A stretch of DNA of 64,000 nt from Litoribacter populi (GTDB taxonomy: Bacteria; Bacteroidota; Bacteroidia; Cytophagales; Cyclobacteriaceae). Location: positions 186,001 through 250,000 of the forward strand of contig NZ_VMKN01000001.1 in the NCBI RefSeq assembly GCF_007483685.1, in the 5' to 3' direction. The position numbers were made by a program, and so were the translations under genes. How positions within the stretch are numbered: position 1 is the first letter of the stretch; every line of letters begins with the position of its first letter. Positions 27,053 to 34,648 of this stretch are shown here, one piece after another. The notes under the pieces are model-generated. The model did no database searches and was not told where the DNA came from. It saw only the letters and a list, made by a program, of their open reading frames with translations.

Positions 27053-27254
27053 TCTGGTAAGCTACATTTACCAAGAGTTGAGTGAAACCGAGAGTGATCA
27101 ACTTACCCAGGCTCTTCATGCCGATGAAGCTCTTATGGAGCAATACATTGAACTTCGAAGCGCCATAGATCAACTCGATCAAGTTTTTATGGAGCCCTCT
27201 GAAAAAGTAGTGGATGCCATCAAATTAAAATGTCTGACCAAAGAGAACGTCTGA
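27027..27254 (+). CDS. Small acidic protein overlapping the sigma gene, possible anti-sigma or regulator
   Basis: 75 residues from the ATG at 27027 (a TTG two codons earlier is also in frame). The start overlaps the sigma gene by 26 bp, so translation is coupled. The sequence is mostly helical and acidic (LSETESDQLTQALHADEALM), resembling the N-terminal zinc-finger-like anti-sigma fold in layout. It has no membrane helix, and only one cysteine late in the sequence, so it is not a classic ZAS anti-sigma. Regulation of the adjacent sigma factor is inference from position. A strong terminator follows. Confidence 0.7.
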   Translation: MTKSFTPNDLVSYIYQELSETESDQLTQALHADEALMEQYIELRSAIDQLDQVFMEPSEKVVDAIKLKCLTKENV

Positions 27255-27280
27255 TTTTAAAATAAGAAATTAATTATATC

Positions 27281-27312
27281 ACCACCCAAGTTCATTCTTG
27301 GGTGGTTTTTTT
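27281..27312 (+). terminator. Rho-independent terminator after the sigma operon
   Basis: ACCACCCAAG and CTTGGGTGGT arms around TTCATT, followed by seven T. It starts 27 bases after the stop of the small acidic protein gene. Confidence 0.9.
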
Positions 27313-27349
27313 GTGGCTGGAGGAGAGAATAATTGTTAATTTGCAAAAA

Positions 27350-27602
27350 GGGACGGGGAGTTACTCAGAGTTAAAAAATTGAGTTTCGCAGTACTTGTCC
27401 CGAGAAGCTTTTTGCGGATCGGGAGGCATCTCCGCGGAAGAAGATATTTGAAAGCACCCTACCTTGTACTTAGTACAAAAAACTCGAAAGTACGAAATAC
27501 GAGGTACGAAGTGCGAAGGGATTAAATAAGAAATGAGGCCAAAACGGCCTAAAACCACAGAAAAATCTGAAACACTTGGTACCTGGTACCTTGTACTTTG
27601 TA
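27350..27602. repeat. Composite repeat element upstream of nth, with three 7-bp arrays
   Basis: The 370-bp gap before nth is almost all repeats. It has the CAGAGTT...GAGTTTCGCAG block (about 27365-27391), a CGCGGAAG block near 27432, two GTAC heptamers at 27462-27475, five CGAAGTA-type heptamers at 27486-27520, and four GTAC heptamers at 27575-27602 (CTTGGTA, CCTGGTA, CCTTGTA, CTTTGTA). The last array ends 22 bases before the nth ATG. The same order of parts is seen upstream of hutH, the radical SAM gene and uspA. Confidence 0.75.
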
Positions 27603-27624
27603 CCCTAAAAAACACGTAGTAAAA

Positions 27625-28311
27625 ATGCTTAAAAAACAACGCTACCAAGCCTTTATAGATCACTTTTCACATCATATGCCGGAGGCAGAGACGGAACTTC
27701 ATTTCGAAAACCCGTTTCAGTTGCTGATAGCAGTGGTGCTGAGTGCCCAGTGTACCGATAAGAGAATCAATATCGTGACGCCACCGCTTTTTAGGGATTT
27801 TCCTACTCCGGAGCATTTAGCCTCTTCCAATTTTGATGAGCTTTTTCCCTATATCAAAACCGTTTCCTACCCTAACAATAAAACAAAGCACCTTCTTGGC
27901 CTCGGAAAAATGCTGGTGGAGGTTTTTAACAGTGAGATTCCTTCAACTGTAAATGAATTGATCAAACTACCGGGTGTAGGAAGAAAAACAGCCAATGTGA
28001 TCACCAGTGTGGTATGGAACCAGCCCAATATGGCCGTGGATACGCATGTTTTCAGGGTTTCCAAAAGGTTGGGACTTGTGCCACAAAATGCCAAAACACC
28101 TTTGGAGGTAGAAAAACATTTGATCAAACATATTCCCAAAGAACATATCCATGTGGCCCACCACTGGCTAATTCTCCATGGTAGATACATTTGTCTGGCC
28201 CGGAAGCCAAAATGTGAAGATTGCACAATCACTCATTTCTGCCGGTATTTTGAGAAAAACCAGAAAACCTTGCAACTGGAAGCTGACCTCATCCCCAAAT
28301 CAAAGAAGTAA
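27625..28311 (+). CDS. nth: Endonuclease III (DNA glycosylase/AP lyase)
   Basis: Base-excision repair enzyme removing oxidised pyrimidines. 228 residues from the ATG at 27625; a TTG nine codons earlier lies in the repeat array and is disfavoured. The helix-hairpin-helix LPGVGRKTANVITSV carries the catalytic lysine, and the catalytic aspartate is in AVDTHVFRVSKRLG. The [4Fe-4S] loop is complete: C-x6-C-x2-C-x5-C in CLARKPKCEDCTITHFC. The stop codon directly abuts the asparagine synthase ATG, so the two could be co-transcribed despite unrelated functions. Confidence 0.95.
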   Translation: MLKKQRYQAFIDHFSHHMPEAETELHFENPFQLLIAVVLSAQCTDKRINIVTPPLFRDFPTPEHLASSNFDELFPYIKTVSYPNNKTKHLLGLGKMLVEVFNSEIPSTVNELIKLPGVGRKTANVITSVVWNQPNMAVDTHVFRVSKRLGLVPQNAKTPLEVEKHLIKHIPKEHIHVAHHWLILHGRYICLARKPKCEDCTITHFCRYFEKNQKTLQLEADLIPKSKK

Positions 28312-30111
28312 ATGTGTGGCATCAACCTTTTGGTCAATCCGGGCATTGAGGGGCACCTGAAGATTCAAGCCATGATGGAGGCAACCCTTCACCGTGGTCC
28401 TGATCACTCCGACTGGATCGATGTGGATAACCAGATCTTTGTCGCAGGTAACAGGCTGAAGATCCTTGACTTGGGTGAACTTGCCAATCAGCCCGTTTTA
28501 ACTGCCGATGGCAATGGAATCTTGGTCTGGAATGGTGCTCTGTACAATTATCAGGATCTGAGAAATGAATTGCTGGATCAAGGTGTCAGCTTTACCACCC
28601 AGTCGGATTCGGAGGTTTTGATCCATTGGCTGAAAATCTTTGGGGCTAAAGGCGTAATGAAGCTAGAAGGGATGTTTTCTTTCATATTTGTGAATAAGTC
28701 CGAAAAGTCCGTCCTGATCGCACGGGATTCCACCGGCAAAAAACCACTATACTTTTATCACCAAGGCAATCAATGGGCCTTTTCCTCTGAAAGCCGCGGG
28801 ATAGTAGCATCTGGTCTTTTGAAAAGTCAACTGGATTCCGCACAACTTGTCCCCTACTTTTACTCGAGACACTCTTTTCCTCAAAGCTCATTTTATCGGG
28901 AGATCAAACAGTTGCTTCCTGGCAGCTTACTGGAAATCAATTTTGAGGGAGAAATTGTGAAGGAGTTGGATCTGAAACAGGATGTGGAGATTGCAAAAGA
29001 GCTTCCTACATTGGATCAGTTCGAGGACCTGCTCCTTGATGCGGTTTTAAAGCATTTTCACGCGGAAGTTCCTGTTGGAGTGATCCTGAGTGGAGGGGCG
29101 GATAGCAGTTTGCTGTTGAAAACCTGGCATAATGAGACTGGAACCCCTCTACACACTTTCACCGCTGTATTTGACAAAAAATACCAGAAAAATTATCCGG
29201 ATGCCGGCTTCGCAAAAGAGGTCGCTACCAAAATGCACTGTGCTCATCATGAAGTTCTGATCACTCCAGAGGTCTTTTTGGAAAATTGGGAGGATTATAT
29301 TGGAAGCTTGGACCAACCCATTGGGGACAGTGCGGGATTTCTGACTTGGATGATAGGCAAGGAAGCCAAAAGACATGTAAAAGTGCTCGTTAGCGGTGCC
29401 GGAGCCGATGAGCTTTTTAGCGGATACAACAGACACCAGGCTTATAGGAAGTACCTTACCCAACCGGGATTATATAAGGGATTAGCCTCAATAGTCAGCA
29501 ATTTGGGCATAGGAACGCGATATTTGAAAAAGTTTGCCCAAGCTATTTCTTCAGATCCCCAACTTACCTATCTGAATTTTTCATCCCTTCAAAATATTCC
29601 TAAAGAGTATCAGTCGTTATTCTTGGCCTATTATCCGAAAAATGATGAGGATTATAAGGCAGCCTTGGAATGGGACAGGACTTTTTATCTGATAAACGAT
29701 GTGCTCAAAGTGCATGATAATGCCACAATGGCCCATGGTATTGAGGGTCGGGCTCCGTATCTTGACAAAAGTATCGTGGATCTCAGCAGGTCTTTGAGCG
29801 GCGAGATGCACCTGGGCTTGGAACCGAAATTGTGGATAAAACAATTGTTGGGTAAATATGGTCTTCAGAAGGTAGCCGAGCGCAAAAAGCTGGGTTTTGG
29901 ATTGCCGCTGAAGGAATGGTTTTCGGAAGAAGACCAGTTTAGGGAAACGGTTTTCAGGGTCCTAAAGGAATTCCATAACTCCCATCAGGGGCTTTTGCCT
30001 GAGGAAATGAGGAAAATGGCCAAAAGTCCAGACCGGTATATCAAGTCCGGTTTTCTACAGTTGTATAATATATATATTTTGGCTTGCTGGGTCAAAAAAC
30101 AGGGAATATGA
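28312..30111 (+). CDS. asnB: Glutamine-dependent asparagine synthase-like amidotransferase
   Basis: 599 residues. The initiator Met is followed by Cys2, the glutaminase nucleophile (MCGINLLVN), then the HRGPD motif near residue 32. The synthetase domain has the PP-loop VILSGGADSS near residue 256 and later SGAGADELFSGYNRH. In polysaccharide loci such enzymes may amidate sugar carboxylates rather than make free asparagine. This copy starts right after nth, and its stop overlaps the first glycosyltransferase ATG by four bases, so the local operon favours an exopolysaccharide role. Classical asparagine synthesis remains possible. Confidence 0.88.
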   Translation: MCGINLLVNPGIEGHLKIQAMMEATLHRGPDHSDWIDVDNQIFVAGNRLKILDLGELANQPVLTADGNGILVWNGALYNYQDLRNELLDQGVSFTTQSDSEVLIHWLKIFGAKGVMKLEGMFSFIFVNKSEKSVLIARDSTGKKPLYFYHQGNQWAFSSESRGIVASGLLKSQLDSAQLVPYFYSRHSFPQSSFYREIKQLLPGSLLEINFEGEIVKELDLKQDVEIAKELPTLDQFEDLLLDAVLKHFHAEVPVGVILSGGADSSLLLKTWHNETGTPLHTFTAVFDKKYQKNYPDAGFAKEVATKMHCAHHEVLITPEVFLENWEDYIGSLDQPIGDSAGFLTWMIGKEAKRHVKVLVSGAGADELFSGYNRHQAYRKYLTQPGLYKGLASIVSNLGIGTRYLKKFAQAISSDPQLTYLNFSSLQNIPKEYQSLFLAYYPKNDEDYKAALEWDRTFYLINDVLKVHDNATMAHGIEGRAPYLDKSIVDLSRSLSGEMHLGLEPKLWIKQLLGKYGLQKVAERKKLGFGLPLKEWFSEEDQFRETVFRVLKEFHNSHQGLLPEEMRKMAKSPDRYIKSGFLQLYNIYILACWVKKQGI

Positions 30112-31316
30112 GAGTCATTTACATCCATCAATATTTTGTAACCCCGCAGGAAGGCGGTGCGGTGCGATCCTATTACCTTGCCAAGGGTATGGTGGAGGAT
30201 GGCATCGAGGTGGATCTTATCACGGCCCACAACAAGGATTACTATGACCTAAAAATCATCGATGGGATAAGGGTTCATTACCTTCCTGTCTTCTATTACA
30301 ACCATTATGGGTTTGGAAGAAGGATTCGTGCCTTTATCCGCTTTGTGCGTAAAGCCAAAACCCTAATTCAAAAGCTTCCCCGTCCCGACCTGATGTATAT
30401 CACTTCTACTCCCCTAACCACTGGGTTAATTGGTATTTGGGCCAAGATGAAATATGCACTTCCCTATGTTTTCGAGGTGAGGGATCTTTGGCCGGAGGCG
30501 CCAATTCAAATGGGAGTGGTGAGGAATCCTTTGATGATCAAGTTTCTTTACAAACTTGAAAAAAGCATTTATAGGCATGCCCTGAAGGTGGTGGCCCTAT
30601 CTCCTGGCATCAAACATTACATAGAGAAGAGCTCGCATGAAACCAAGGTTTACCTTATTCCTAATTTTGCTGATATCGATTTTTTTGAGCCTTATCAAAA
30701 CAGTAATGTCAAGTCTATGAGGCCTCTGACCATCAGTTATGCCGGAGCAATAGGAAGGGTAAATGCCCTGCATGAGTTCGTAAACATGGCTGCTCAGGCT
30801 CAATACCATCAGAAGAATTGGCATTTTAACATTATGGGAAGTGGCGCTGACGTGCCCAGATTACAAAGGTTGGCAGAGGAAAAAGGGTTGAGAAATTTAA
30901 GCTTTTTGCCTTTTGGGAACAAAGAGGCTGTGCGTGATTTGATGGAAAGAAGTGATGTGATGTATATTAGTTTTGCCCATCATCCAGTGTTGAGAACCAA
31001 TAGTCCCAATAAGTTCTTTGATGCCTTAGCCATGGGCAAGCCTTTGATTATCAATCATGAGGGATGGGTGGAGGAACTTATCCACAACCACAAGTTGGGT
31101 GTGCTTTTTGATGCACAGGAACCTGAGAAGTCATGGAGTCTTTTGGAAACTTTTATGGAGGATAAAGAAGCCAGAGAACTGGCTAGAAAGAATGCGCGTG
31201 CTTTGGCGGAAAACAGTTTTTCCTCAGATTTTGCTGTCAAAAGGGTTCTCAATGTCATCAATCCTACCAAGCATCCCCTTAAAGTCAACGACGGGGTTTA
31301 TATCCGGACTGCCTGA
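30108..31316 (+). CDS. Glycosyltransferase family 4 (WbuB-like)
   Basis: 402 residues from the ATG overlapping the asnB stop. GT-B fold with N-terminal glycine loop (HQYFVTPQEGGAVRSYYLAK), membrane-near hydrophobic patch, and the C-terminal nucleotide-sugar site NSPNKFFDALAMGKPLIIN, followed by WVEEL (E-x7-E region). The opening resembles WbuB-type N-acetyl-L-fucosamine transferases of O-antigen pathways. Donor and acceptor cannot be told by eye. It is the first sugar-transfer gene of the exopolysaccharide region and is convergent with gldB, overlapping its 3' end by 32 bp. Confidence 0.88.
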   Translation: MRVIYIHQYFVTPQEGGAVRSYYLAKGMVEDGIEVDLITAHNKDYYDLKIIDGIRVHYLPVFYYNHYGFGRRIRAFIRFVRKAKTLIQKLPRPDLMYITSTPLTTGLIGIWAKMKYALPYVFEVRDLWPEAPIQMGVVRNPLMIKFLYKLEKSIYRHALKVVALSPGIKHYIEKSSHETKVYLIPNFADIDFFEPYQNSNVKSMRPLTISYAGAIGRVNALHEFVNMAAQAQYHQKNWHFNIMGSGADVPRLQRLAEEKGLRNLSFLPFGNKEAVRDLMERSDVMYISFAHHPVLRTNSPNKFFDALAMGKPLIINHEGWVEELIHNHKLGVLFDAQEPEKSWSLLETFMEDKEARELARKNARALAENSFSSDFAVKRVLNVINPTKHPLKVNDGVYIRTA

Positions 31317-32286
31317 AAATTTGATCAGACCTGCTTTCCTCCATTAGCTGAGGGAGGCTGACGTCAGTTTTGTCCACATAATCATCTACGATATTCCAAC
31401 CTACCCAGCGGCCGATTCTTCCAGGTGCATCGGGACTGATTTCATCCGTGGATGGAGCTTCACCTGTGTATTTTCTGATTTCAAATGGGTTTGTCTCGAA
31501 AAGCAGTTCGTTCTCAATAAAATGGCTCCAAATCATACCTTCATTGGCATAACTGGCCACAATTTGATCCTGTGAATAACCAAGGATAAGAGAATCAGGC
31601 GTGCATGGCATCACAGCTTTTGTGAAATGGTAGCTTTTTCCATAGAAAATCATCTCCGCAAGCAAGGTATTATCCTGGTAATCTGTCTTGTTAAATTGAG
31701 CTGAAATAGCCGTCATCAAGGTAGGAACCAAATACTCTTTCTGATAGCGGTTGCTGATGTATTGGGGAAGTTCATCAGGCTGATATTGGTGATCAGCCGG
31801 AAGGAAATAATCCAAACCGATGACAATGATATCTTCTCCTATATAAAAATCAGAACTGAAGCCACTGACGAAAGTGTAGATTTTGGGAGCCTGAAAGTTT
31901 GGGTAATAATATTTCAAGTATTTGAAGGCATTCTCCAGCTCTTGCTCTAATTGGTCAAAGTCTGCGAAATGAGCTAAAACCTCCTCATTAAGGTCTTGCA
32001 TGAGGGAATCTTCAATAATGGCTAATAGCTCTACTTCCAATTCCTCCCTACTTGCATATGCCTTTTCCTGCAGGTATTCTTGGGTAAACTCTGGGTGATC
32101 TTCTAAGAAATAGGATAATTCTTCTCTGCTGCTGATTTGATAAAACTTTTCTTCCAGCCTTTCCACCTTTAGATCCAGTGGAACATTTAAAATCTGTTCT
32201 GACAAAGTACAATCATCCGCTTTCCGGCCACAGGAGGCCATGATAGAAATCAAAAGAATTGGTATAATTAAGCGGATGTATGTCAT
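31285..32286 (-). CDS. gldB: Gliding motility lipoprotein GldB
   Basis: 333 residues from the ATG at 32286 (a longer upstream frame adds 15 residues before the signal peptide and is rejected). The lipobox is ISIMASCGRK. Characteristic GldB segments are visible: FYQISSREELSYFLEDHPEF, YYPNFQAPKIYTFVSGF, and GLDYFLPADH, the last resembling a metallopeptidase-like fold in which catalytic residues may be lost. GldB is essential for gliding in Bacteroidota. The gene opposes the polysaccharide genes and overlaps the glycosyltransferase 3' end by 32 bp. Confidence 0.87.
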   Translation of the reverse strand: MTYIRLIIPILLISIMASCGRKADDCTLSEQILNVPLDLKVERLEEKFYQISSREELSYFLEDHPEFTQEYLQEKAYASREELEVELLAIIEDSLMQDLNEEVLAHFADFDQLEQELENAFKYLKYYYPNFQAPKIYTFVSGFSSDFYIGEDIIVIGLDYFLPADHQYQPDELPQYISNRYQKEYLVPTLMTAISAQFNKTDYQDNTLLAEMIFYGKSYHFTKAVMPCTPDSLILGYSQDQIVASYANEGMIWSHFIENELLFETNPFEIRKYTGEAPSTDEISPDAPGRIGRWVGWNIVDDYVDKTDVSLPQLMEESRSDQIFRQSGYKPRR

Positions 32287-32387
32287 GATTAAATGCGTTT
32301 GCGTGCAAAAATAGGGTTTTCTGACAAACAACCTTTTGCTCGGGCGTTAAAAAGTCCAAACACTTGGCTGGAAGTGGGGGTTTAATT

Positions 32388-32501
32388 AAGGCTTCTTCGC
32401 GGAGGGAAATGGGTCGCTAAGTCGCACAAACCTGCCTGGCGGCAGACAGGGTTAAAAGAAGTAGCACTAAGGCTACTTCGCGGAGATAAATGGGCACAAA
32501 G
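32388..32501. repeat. Dispersed repeat with duplicated CTTCGCGGAG blocks and a CCTGCCTG palindrome
   Basis: Two copies of a block reading AAGGCTwCTTCGCGGAG, with AAATGGG following, lie at about 32388-32415 and 32469-32495. They flank GTCGCTAAGTCGCAC and a CCTGCCTGGCGGCAGACAGG palindrome-like core (32431-32450). It is related in content to the composite elements at 33068 and 53568. It lies between gldB and the fasciclin gene. Confidence 0.7.
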
Positions 32502-32560
32502 GACCCCTAATATTTCCCTACCTTTCATAATACATATTAAATGAACCAATTTAACCGACC

Positions 32561-33067
32561 ATGAAACCAATTGTTTTATTAATGTGCCTTGCAATCATAG
32601 GTATGATGTCCTGTCATCAGGATATTGATGAGGTGCTGGAAGACCGGACTATTATACAAATCCTTCAAGAAAATGATAATTTCAGCCTTCTGGAAGAAGC
32701 GTTGGTGGCTGCAGAATTGGCTGATGACCTGATGTCAGATGGCCCTTTCACTCTTTTTGCCCCAACTAATGATGCTTTCAACAATTACCTCAACGCACAT
32801 GGCGAGGACTTGGAAATGTTTCTTGCCCGGCCAGGAACCCGTGACCTGCTGCTGTATCATATTATGAGTGGGGAGTTATTATCCTCCCAAGTACCCAATG
32901 CCGCTATGGAGACCCTTCTCCCAGACAAATCGCTAACATTCCAGGCCAACGGTACCAATATCACCATCAACGAATCCGCCACCATCCTCACCCCAAATGT
33001 GGAAGCAAGCAATGGGGTTATTCATGGGATAGATCAGATTTTGATACCGCCGGTGGAGGAAGAGTGA
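32561..33067 (+). CDS. Fasciclin (FAS1) domain lipoprotein
   Basis: 168 residues: signal peptide with lipobox GMMSCH (cysteine near residue 19), then a single FAS1 domain. Both family motifs are visible: the H1 region FTLFAPTNDAFNNYL and the H2 region with YHIMSGELLSS, followed by VEASNGVIHGIDQILIPP. FAS1 domains mediate adhesion or protein-protein contacts at the cell surface. It stands alone, flanked on both sides by repeat elements; the composite element begins right after its stop. A role in surface adhesion beside the exopolysaccharide locus is plausible only from position. Confidence 0.88.
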   Translation: MKPIVLLMCLAIIGMMSCHQDIDEVLEDRTIIQILQENDNFSLLEEALVAAELADDLMSDGPFTLFAPTNDAFNNYLNAHGEDLEMFLARPGTRDLLLYHIMSGELLSSQVPNAAMETLLPDKSLTFQANGTNITINESATILTPNVEASNGVIHGIDQILIPPVEEE

Positions 33068-33438
33068 AGTACGAAGAGAACAAAGGGAGCCGGACCTGCC
33101 TGGCCGGCAAAGGCAGGGTTTCGCAGAGTTTAAAAATGAGTTTCGCGGAGGAATGGACAAGTATGGACCAGATTTGGAATCCTGAAGGGATTCAACCATT
33201 AGTAGCCCCGGGTGCAACCCGGGGATTGTAAGTTCCGTCTCAAGTTTTGGTACCCTGAAAGGGTTGAACAGTAATGGCATATGGAAGTAGGAATTATATT
33301 GATTCTTGTTCTTAAATGATGAATGATGAACGCTGAATAAATAATAGTGAAGTAAGCAGAAGTACAATAGTGCTGAAAAACCTGAAAAAAACGGTGAAAT
33401 GTGCCATGAACTTAGTACTTGGTACATAGTACTTTGTA
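33068..33438. repeat. Composite repeat upstream of the radical SAM gene
   Basis: This 371-bp stretch starts at the fasciclin stop codon. In order it has AAGTACGAAG, a CCTGCCTGGCCGG...AAGGCAGG palindrome (33095-33117), GGGTTTCGCAGAGTTTAAAA, GAGTTTCGCGGAGG, the REP-like sandwich at 33175-33270, about 140 bp of ordinary AT-rich sequence, and four GTAC heptamers at 33411-33438 (CTTAGTA, CTTGGTA, CATAGTA, CTTTGTA). The last array ends ten bases before the radical SAM ATG. Confidence 0.75.
33175..33270. repeat. REP-like sandwich of three palindromes
   Basis: GGAATCCTGAAGGGATTCAAC, then CCCCGGGTGCAACCCGGGG (33206-33224), then ACCCTGAAAGGGTTGAAC. The middle palindrome and the two outer CTGAA(A)GGG units form a symmetric element. 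It has the same architecture as the one at 57391-57484. Confidence 0.7.
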
Positions 33439-33448
33439 CATTTACTCC

Positions 33449-34450
33449 ATGAACCTACACCTAGCCCGTGCATTTTTAAATTACCTCACCTGGAGTAAGG
33501 TCTACAATTACCTGTTGCTTGCTATTTCGTTCCAATTATCCAGGAGAATGGGTAAACCCAAAATCCTGGGATTACCTACAAGTCTTTCAATCGAACCGAC
33601 CACTTCCTGCAATCTCCGCTGCCCAGAGTGCCCTAGTGGATTACGAAGCTTTTCGAGGCCTAAGGGAATGCTGGAGGAAAAGCTTTTCAAAACGGCAATC
33701 GACCAAATGAAAGGACACCTCTCCTACCTGCATCTATATTTTCAAGGGGAACCCTACCTCCATCCTGAGTTTCTCGAACTTGTAAAATATGCCGACAGTA
33801 GGAAAATCTTCACCGCTACCTCAACGAATGCGCATTATTTAACACCAGAAAATATTCAGAAGACTGTAGAGTCAGGTTTGAAACAATTGATTGTGTCCAT
33901 GGACGGCACCACCCAGGAAATTTATCAGAATTACAGGATTGGTGGCAAGCTTACCAAAGTCACCGAGGGCATCCAAAACCTCATCGCTTACCGAAATGAA
34001 ACTGGAAATAAATTTCCTCAGGTCATCCTGCAATTTTTGGTAACCGGGGTGAATGAACATCAGATTCCAGAGATCAAGAAATTGGCGGAAGAGCTAAAGG
34101 TGGACGAACTACAACTCAAAACCACCCAGATCTACGATTATCAAAATGGCTCCCCGCTCATTCCGGTAAATAACCTTAAATATTCACGTTATTTACCCAA
34201 CCCCGATGGGACCTGGAAACTTAAGAAGAGCCTTCAGAACAAATGCTGGCGAATGTGGCAGGGGGCAGTGATGACTTGGGATGGCAGGATTGTTCCATGT
34301 TGTTTTGATAAGGATGCCAAGTACGTGATGGGCAGCCTGAAAACGGAAAAAATGGTCGCTATTTGGAATAAACCCCTATACAATACGTTTAGAAAGCAGC
34401 TTTTGCAGGACAGAAGCCAGATCAACATATGTCAAAACTGCACGGAATAG
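33449..34450 (+). CDS. Radical SAM/SPASM-domain enzyme
   Basis: 333 residues from the ATG at 33449. The [4Fe-4S] radical SAM motif is C-x3-C-x2-C (TTSCNLRCPECPSG, near residue 53), followed by the GGE-like region LYFQGEPYLHP. The C-terminal SPASM half has CWRMWQGAVMTWDGRIVPCC and a final ICQNC for auxiliary clusters. Members modify peptides or sugars by radical chemistry. Location at the head of the polysaccharide export genes suggests a sugar or aminosugar modification. A 72-codon gene overlaps its end by 22 bp and could encode a partner. Substrate unknown. Confidence 0.88.
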   Translation: MNLHLARAFLNYLTWSKVYNYLLLAISFQLSRRMGKPKILGLPTSLSIEPTTSCNLRCPECPSGLRSFSRPKGMLEEKLFKTAIDQMKGHLSYLHLYFQGEPYLHPEFLELVKYADSRKIFTATSTNAHYLTPENIQKTVESGLKQLIVSMDGTTQEIYQNYRIGGKLTKVTEGIQNLIAYRNETGNKFPQVILQFLVTGVNEHQIPEIKKLAEELKVDELQLKTTQIYDYQNGSPLIPVNNLKYSRYLPNPDGTWKLKKSLQNKCWRMWQGAVMTWDGRIVPCCFDKDAKYVMGSLKTEKMVAIWNKPLYNTFRKQLLQDRSQINICQNCTE

Positions 34451-34647
34451 CCTGCAAATGTGGAATAAATCCCAAAGAACCTCTCCCAATAGAATGGAAT
34501 AATTATCTTTACGGTGATTTTTGGCATGCCCTGTCCAAAGCAGGGATTTCGCGGCTCAATGCCTTGTTGGGATTGAGGTGGCGAAGCTGTACCAAATGCC
34601 GAGCAAGCTTTAAATTTTACTTCGTCAAACATCTGTTCAAATCATAA
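34429..34647 (+). CDS. Small cysteine-containing protein between the radical SAM and Wza-type genes
   Basis: 72 residues overlapping the radical SAM gene by 22 bp and ending one base before the GTG of the Wza-type gene, so the packing is what a true gene would give. It has two cysteine pairs (ACKCG near residue 10 and CTKC near residue 55), which could bind a metal, and is basic at the C-terminus (FKFYFVKHLFKS). No family is recognised. It could be a substrate or a chaperone of the radical SAM enzyme, or an unrelated small zinc-binding protein. The alternative is a non-coding stretch with a chance frame. Confidence 0.5.
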   Translation: MSKLHGIACKCGINPKEPLPIEWNNYLYGDFWHALSKAGISRLNALLGLRWRSCTKCRASFKFYFVKHLFKS

Positions 34648-34648
34648 A

